This document shows positions 33,085-37,349 of a stretch of 37,349 nucleotides of DNA, in pieces (position 1 is the first letter of the stretch; each line of letters opens with the position of its first letter). A program made the position numbers and the translations under genes. This DNA comes from Alphaproteobacteria bacterium (GTDB lineage Bacteria > Pseudomonadota > Alphaproteobacteria > Micavibrionales > Micavibrionaceae). Under the pieces are notes generated by a model, which was not told where the DNA came from, did not search any database, and saw only the letters and a list, made by a program, of their open reading frames with translations. Location: NCBI GenBank assembly GCA_016125135.1, contig WGMJ01000021.1:1-37349 (forward strand), written 5' to 3'.

Positions 33085-33603
33085 TTAGCCGCGTGAAGAC
33101 CGGCGCTTGGTGACTTTGCGACCTGGAACGCCTGACATCTGACGCATCATTTTCATGAAGTTCTTGCGCACAGAGTCATCATCAATCGCGTAATAGGCTT
33201 TCAGAAGCTGTGTTGTTTCACGTTTTTGCGCACTATCTGCGCCTTCAAACTCGTCCTGCGCTTGATCCGAAAAGCCGTATTCATATTTGTCGGTTTTTAC
33301 AACGTGGCGTTCGACCTGTTCGAAGAAATAATCAATCGGCGTATTCAGGATTTTACTAAAATCATAAAGCCGGCTTGCGCTGATACGGTTTTTGCCGAGC
33401 TCGTATTTCTGGATTTGCTGGAATGTAATGCCTGCCTTTTGCGCCAGCTCGCTTTGGGATAGTCCCATGATTGCGCGGCGTTCGCGTAGACGGTTACCGA
33501 CAAAAATATCTACAGGGTGCGGTTCATCACCTGAAGAAACGTTTCTGCGGCGGGGTTTGCGTGCAGCTGTTTTTGTTTTAGCTGCCTTTTTCTTGAGAGC
33601 CAT
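33085..33603 (-). CDS. XRE-family HTH transcriptional regulator
   Basis: The 172-residue protein begins with a Lys/Arg-rich tail ([20 protein letters not shown]), then an HTH of the Xre/Cro type: [53 protein letters not shown]. The C-terminal helices end in [16 protein letters not shown]. This lnt-HTH-metK gene is conserved in alphaproteobacteria; it may control metK, but the targets are not evident. Confidence 0.88.
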   Translation of the reverse strand: MALKKKAAKTKTAARKPRRRNVSSGDEPHPVDIFVGNRLRERRAIMGLSQSELAQKAGITFQQIQKYELGKNRISASRLYDFSKILNTPIDYFFEQVERHVVKTDKYEYGFSDQAQDEFEGADSAQKRETTQLLKAYYAIDDDSVRKNFMKMMRQMSGVPGRKVTKRRSSRG

Positions 33604-33692
33604 ATAATTGTGCCGATCTTTCTATAGTTGAGAGATCCCCCCGTTGAAGGTTATAGCCATACCTACAGTCGTATTCAAGGGGTATTTCAGTT

Positions 33693-35186
33693 TTAAGCTT
33701 TGCTGCCCCGTAGTAGAATTGCAGACCAGCCAGCAATTCCTACTATCCATATTAGGCCTAAAACAATAAGAGGCAAATAATACACACGGCTGTAAACAGT
33801 AGATTTTACAGGCTTTTTAGGCAATTTAGATGTAACAGCTTCTTGCGTGTGGAGACTCGTTCTCAATAAAGGGCGACCGTATGAATCTATGATGCCGCTG
33901 ATGCCTGTATTGGCTGAACGAATTACCGGAATACCTTCTTCAATCGCCCGATAGACACCCTGTTGCCAGTGTTGAAACGGACCAGGGGAGACTCCGTACC
34001 AGGCGTCATTTGTCACATTTATGAGTACGTCTGGTTGTGCTTGTTTTTTATTTACAACCTGACCTGTAAAAATAATTTCGTAACAAACCAGGCTGCTATA
34101 GAGAAGATCACCAGCCTTTTGTGTGATGGCGCCATTACCTGTTTCAAAACCAGAGAAGCGTGCAATCGGTGCAAGTGGAATATATTTCTGAAACGGTATA
34201 TATTCGCCAAACGGAACCAGATGTGATTTGTTATAGAGGTTTATAATTTCCGAATTGCCGTTGATAGCAGCAAGACTATTGAAATAAATATCATCTTCAC
34301 CACGTAATGTGCCGCTCAGTACGGTTTGTTGTGGTTTAATGCTCTTTCTCCAGTCATTCACAGCGGGCGTGACATCCAGAAAAAATGCAGGGAATGCGCT
34401 TTCGGGCCATACAATATAATCCTCATCACCTTGGGAGAGCGTTAGAAGCTTCAGAAAGTGGTCGGGAATCAGGCGGCTATCCCATTTTTCATGTTGCGGA
34501 ATATTGGGCTGGACGATCCGGATTGTTTTATCACTCAATTCTGTAGGATTAACAGCCAGCCGCCATGCACCCCAGCCATAGGGAACAAGCAGAATGACGA
34601 GCAATAATGAAAAGCCGGGTATTTTTGTTTTCCAAGTGTGAAGCGTGGCCCCTTGTGCGAGCGTAGCGATATAGGCTGCGATAACAAGCGTATAAAGGCT
34701 GAGCCCATAAACCCCCCAGATAGAAAGGGTTTGTAGAATCGGCAGTATACCGCTCCATGCGTGGCCCCAGAGGTTCCAGGGGAAGCCGGTAAAGAGTGTG
34801 CCGCGTGCAACATCCATTAGCATAAACGCAACAGCAAAACTGATAATGTTTTTCCACGGCGCATTGTCTCTTTTTAGAAATGCAAACAGGGCGCCGCCCA
34901 GCGCGGGGAAGAAAGAAAGTAATACAGGCAAGCCAATGACTGAAAGCGGCCAAACCCATTTATACGGGTTGCCCTCTACAAGAAGCGCATTGCCGATCCA
35001 GTAAAGCCCGAAGACAAAATAGCCGAGTGAAAAAACATAAGTTTCAACAAATGATTTGCCTACAGAAGCGGTCTTTAACTGCAAGAAAAGGAAGGCAAGT
35101 GCTGCAATAAGAACAGGCGTAATATTAAAAGGTGCAAGTGCCAGCGCAGAAAGGCTGCCCGCGACAAAAAGGGCCAGATAGATCAA
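33693..35186 (-). CDS. lnt: Apolipoprotein N-acyltransferase
   Basis: Lnt adds the third acyl chain to lipoproteins in the inner membrane. The 497-residue protein has about six N-terminal transmembrane helices, then a periplasmic nitrilase-fold domain and a C-terminal helix. The Glu-Lys-Cys triad is E262 (VWPESAFP), K320 (YNKSHLVPFGEYIPF) and C368 (SSLVCYEIIF), with NVTNDAWYG following. It overlaps the corC-like gene by four bases. The pilus secretin and BamE in this window are lipoproteins and would need such processing. Confidence 0.95.
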   Translation of the reverse strand: MIYLALFVAGSLSALALAPFNITPVLIAALAFLFLQLKTASVGKSFVETYVFSLGYFVFGLYWIGNALLVEGNPYKWVWPLSVIGLPVLLSFFPALGGALFAFLKRDNAPWKNIISFAVAFMLMDVARGTLFTGFPWNLWGHAWSGILPILQTLSIWGVYGLSLYTLVIAAYIATLAQGATLHTWKTKIPGFSLLLVILLVPYGWGAWRLAVNPTELSDKTIRIVQPNIPQHEKWDSRLIPDHFLKLLTLSQGDEDYIVWPESAFPAFFLDVTPAVNDWRKSIKPQQTVLSGTLRGEDDIYFNSLAAINGNSEIINLYNKSHLVPFGEYIPFQKYIPLAPIARFSGFETGNGAITQKAGDLLYSSLVCYEIIFTGQVVNKKQAQPDVLINVTNDAWYGVSPGPFQHWQQGVYRAIEEGIPVIRSANTGISGIIDSYGRPLLRTSLHTQEAVTSKLPKKPVKSTVYSRVYYLPLIVLGLIWIVGIAGWSAILLRGSKA

Positions 35187-36055
35187 GCGGCCTCGTGTTT
35201 TGCAGGAAGATTACGTATGCGTAAACGCCTTACACGGCGTTGGTCGGCGTCGGTAATTTCAAAAATAATGCCGGATTCCTCGTGCGTTAGCACTTCGCCA
35301 CGCAAGGGCACTCGGCCCGCGATGCTGAAAACGAGGCCGCCCAGCGTATCAAGCGTTTCGCGCTCTTCTTCGTTCAATATACGGCCGAATTTTTCTTCAA
35401 ATTCCTCGATATCATAACGCGCACTGGCATAAGCTGTTTTATCGTCGATCATTTTCAGATCAGGCTCGTCATCGTAAGTATGTTCATCATCAATTACGCC
35501 AACAATTTCTTCAACCACGTCACCAATCGTCACCATGCCGTCAATGCCGCCATATTCATCAACCACCAGCACCATGTGCTTGCGGCTTTCACGCATTTGC
35601 AGAATAAGCGTGTGAACAGGGAGGGACGGGGATACAAGCGGTACATCACGCACCAGATCTTTTATAGCGAAGCTTTCGTTACGGGCCAGCTTGGCAAGAA
35701 TATCCTTGATATGAATTGTACCAATGACTTCGTCCAGCGTTTCGCGATAAACGGGTAAGCGGCTGAACTGGCGCTCGGTGAGCAGGTGGAGCAAATCTTC
35801 TTTTGACGTATCAATATCAATCGCAACAATATCGGCGCGCGGAACCATCACATCGGCGACACGCATTTCATGCAGCTTTAAAACGTTTGAAATAAGCGCG
35901 CGCTCGCTGGAGGTCACATCGGTGCCCGGTGTTTCCTCGTTTTCCTGCACGTATTCCTCAATCACTTCGCGTAGGGTCGCGTCTGACTTTCCGCTCATGA
36001 ATTTCTGGAATTTTTCAAAAAAGCCAGCCGGCTTTTTATCGGCAATTTCGCTCAT
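35183..36055 (-). CDS. ybeX: CBS-domain hemolysin/CorC-family protein (YbeX)
   Basis: This 290-residue protein has two CBS motifs: MVPRADIVAIDIDTSKEDLLHLL with FSRLPVYRETLDEVIGTIHIKDIL, then VPLVSPSLPVHTLILQMRESRKHMVLVVDEYGGIDGMVTIGDVVEEIVGVIDDEH. A CorC_HlyC transporter-associated domain follows (ASARYDIEEFEEKFGRIL). There is no transmembrane DUF21 domain, so it is the soluble YbeX form. YbeX next to YbeY, Lnt and PhoH is a conserved set linked to ribosome and RNA metabolism as well as Mg2+. Confidence 0.93.
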   Translation of the reverse strand: MSEIADKKPAGFFEKFQKFMSGKSDATLREVIEEYVQENEETPGTDVTSSERALISNVLKLHEMRVADVMVPRADIVAIDIDTSKEDLLHLLTERQFSRLPVYRETLDEVIGTIHIKDILAKLARNESFAIKDLVRDVPLVSPSLPVHTLILQMRESRKHMVLVVDEYGGIDGMVTIGDVVEEIVGVIDDEHTYDDEPDLKMIDDKTAYASARYDIEEFEEKFGRILNEEERETLDTLGGLVFSIAGRVPLRGEVLTHEESGIIFEITDADQRRVRRLRIRNLPAKHEAA

Positions 36056-36095
36056 AAATGTAACTCTATGTTAAAACGTGGGGCTGTCAATATTT

Positions 36096-36569
36096 CTATT
36101 CGTAAGGCCGTGTATAACCGTATTCTGTTAAAATTTTTGTTTCCAAAGCTTCCATCTCTTTTGCTTCGGTATCTGTCATATGGTCGTAACCCAGCAAATG
36201 CAGGAAGCCGTGAAGTGCTAAATGCGCCAGATAATCTTTCATCGGTTTCTTCAGCGCTTTGGCCTCGCGTTTAATTGTTTCTATGGCGAGTGCAATATCA
36301 CCTAAATAATTTTCATCATCGTTCGGGAATGACAACACATTTGTTGGCTTGTTCTTCCCTCTGAAGTCACGGTTCAGTTTTTTTATAGTTTTGTCGTTGG
36401 TGCATAAAACCGTAAAAGTATATTTTTTCTTCTTTGCGGCACGTTCAATCAACAGCGCAACATCATTCTTCAGGAATGCTTGATACGATTTCCAGCCCGC
36501 ATCATCGAAATTCCATTCGATATTGATTTTAGGAGCGGACGGCTTGCCTTGCTTTTTTGATTTTGTCAT
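36096..36569 (-). CDS. ybeY: Endoribonuclease YbeY
   Basis: YbeY is a metal-dependent RNase for 16S rRNA 3' maturation and quality control. The 157-residue protein has the metal-binding HxxxHxxxxxH motif [11 protein letters not shown] (H120, H124, H130) and the [18 protein letters not shown] core. The start MTKSKKQ lies 41 bases inside phoH. No other sensible start exists further in. The adjacent phoH, ybeX and lnt form the usual cluster. Confidence 0.95.
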   Translation of the reverse strand: MTKSKKQGKPSAPKINIEWNFDDAGWKSYQAFLKNDVALLIERAAKKKKYTFTVLCTNDKTIKKLNRDFRGKNKPTNVLSFPNDDENYLGDIALAIETIKREAKALKKPMKDYLAHLALHGFLHLLGYDHMTDTEAKEMEALETKILTEYGYTRPYE

Positions 36570-37349
36570 AGCAGGTAAGTATTTTACCGACTAATTTGTG
36601 TCTGACAACATCAGAATTCTCGAAGCGGATAAACGCAATCTCGGGAATTTCCTGTAATATCTGCATGGCTTCCTTCAGGCCCGAGGTTTCACCCAAGGGA
36701 AGGTCGGTCTGGTCAGGGTCGCCCGTGACCACCATTTTGGTGCCTTCACCCATACGGCTGAGGAACATTTTCATCTGGACGGAGGTCGTATTTTGCGCCT
36801 CATCAAGCAGCACGAAGGCATTGGAAAGCGTCCGGCCGCGCATAAAGGCCAGCGGCGCAATCTCGATATCATCACGCTCGAAAAGCCGCTCTACGCGCTC
36901 GGCACCCAAGAAGTCATGCAGTGCGTCGTAAATCGGGCGTAAATAGGGGTCCACTTTCTCTTTCATATCACCGGGTAAGAAGCCCAGCTTCTCACCTGCT
37001 TCAACCGCAGGCCGCGTAAAGACAAGACGGTCAACCAGATGGTTCTCGTAAAGTTCAACACCGTAAGCAACAGCAAGGTATGTTTTACCTGTACCGGCAG
37101 GGCCCATACCGAACACCATATCGTTACGGCGGAGCGCATCAATATATTTTGCCTGATTAGGCGAGCGTGCGCTTAAACGTTTCTTTTTCGTGATAAGTTC
37201 TGTGCCGGAACCCGGTGCTTTTATTTCTTCAACAGCGCGATCACTTGCGCGGCGGTTATGCTCGGGGTGTTGTGGTTTGTTGGCGGCAAAACGAATTGCT
37301 GCGTCAATTTCTGCTTCTGTAATAGGCTGGTTTTTAGAAACCATCGCCC
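36529..37349 (-). CDS. phoH: PhoH-family ATPase, 5' partial
   Basis: The visible part has the P-loop [18 protein letters not shown] at about residue 81 of the first in-window Met, the [12 protein letters not shown] motif and the [30 protein letters not shown] segment, typical of PhoH/PhoL. The ATG at 37344 is an internal Met: family proteins carry about 60-70 more N-terminal residues (a KH-like part) before a sequence like AAIRFA, so the gene probably continues past the window end. Its 3' end overlaps ybeY by 41 bases. Confidence 0.93.
   Translation of the reverse strand, partial: AMVSKNQPITEAEIDAAIRFAANKPQHPEHNRRASDRAVEEIKAPGSGTELITKKKRLSARSPNQAKYIDALRRNDMVFGMGPAGTGKTYLAVAYGVELYENHLVDRLVFTRPAVEAGEKLGFLPGDMKEKVDPYLRPIYDALHDFLGAERVERLFERDDIEIAPLAFMRGRTLSNAFVLLDEAQNTTSVQMKMFLSRMGEGTKMVVTGDPDQTDLPLGETSGLKEAMQILQEIPEIAFIRFENSDVVRHKLVGKILTCYDKIKKARQAVRS

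Noticed and set aside
33604-33692. Terminator between the HTH gene and lnt
   Set aside because: CCCCTTGAA and TTCAAcGGGG can pair with a bulge, but the loop is long and there is no T tract on the minus strand.

Overview
The window looks like chromosome from a moderate-GC alphaproteobacterium, probably a deep-branching free-living or predatory lineage (Micavibrio-like or Rhodospirillales-like; this is inference). The evidence is gene content and order: bamE, a CBP3-type ubiquinol-cytochrome c chaperone, DUF177, rpmF, plsX, fabH, ihfA, MerR and tRNA-Pro; then ffh-rpsP-rimM and ftsY; then phoH-ybeY-corC-lnt-HTH-metK and rimP-nusA-infB-rbfA-truB-rpsO. The long Ala/Glu-rich S16 tail and the long IF2 N-terminus also fit this class. 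No phage, insertion sequence, integrase, rRNA or CRISPR array was recognised.

Region 1 (1-9537, plus strand) is the most unusual part. It is a tight surface-appendage operon entered midway. It encodes a secreted small protein (5' truncated), an ABC-transporter ATPase, an MshN-like membrane TPR protein, a prepilin peptidase, two retraction-type ATPases (PilT- and PilU-like), an MshL-like lipoprotein secretin, an ABC-2 permease and a membrane-anchored helical-repeat protein. The ABC ATPase and its likely permease bracket the pilus genes. This recalls PilG/PilH/PilI of Myxococcus, here combined with MSHA-type parts. Pilins, the extension ATPase and the platform protein must lie outside the window.

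Region 2 (9545-14600) is conserved core: outer-membrane assembly lipoprotein BamE (minus), then on the plus strand the bc1 chaperone, YceD/DUF177, ribosomal protein L32, the fatty-acid and phospholipid initiation genes plsX and fabH, IHF alpha, a MerR regulator and tRNA-Pro(GGG). Region 3 (14601-18647) is a small accessory segment just behind that tRNA. It holds an unknown protein, a chloramphenicol-phosphotransferase-like kinase, an FAD monooxygenase, CutA, an orphan periplasmic binding protein and a HAD phosphatase.

Region 4 (18644-22730) contains the protein-targeting genes: ffh, rpsP and rimM on the minus strand and ftsY diverging from ffh across a 332-bp gap with strong hairpins. Region 5 (22731-23776) has a frameshifted small membrane-protein ORF and a second orphan binding protein. 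Region 6 (23805-37349, minus strand) is translation and RNA/envelope housekeeping, read right to left: phoH (cut by the window edge), ybeY, corC-like, lnt, an HTH regulator, metK, an unknown protein, trmB, a terminator, then rimP, nusA, infB, rbfA, truB and rpsO, closed by a strong terminator. Neighbours usual in this class (ylxR between nusA and infB, pnp after rpsO, trmD-rplS after rimM) are absent.
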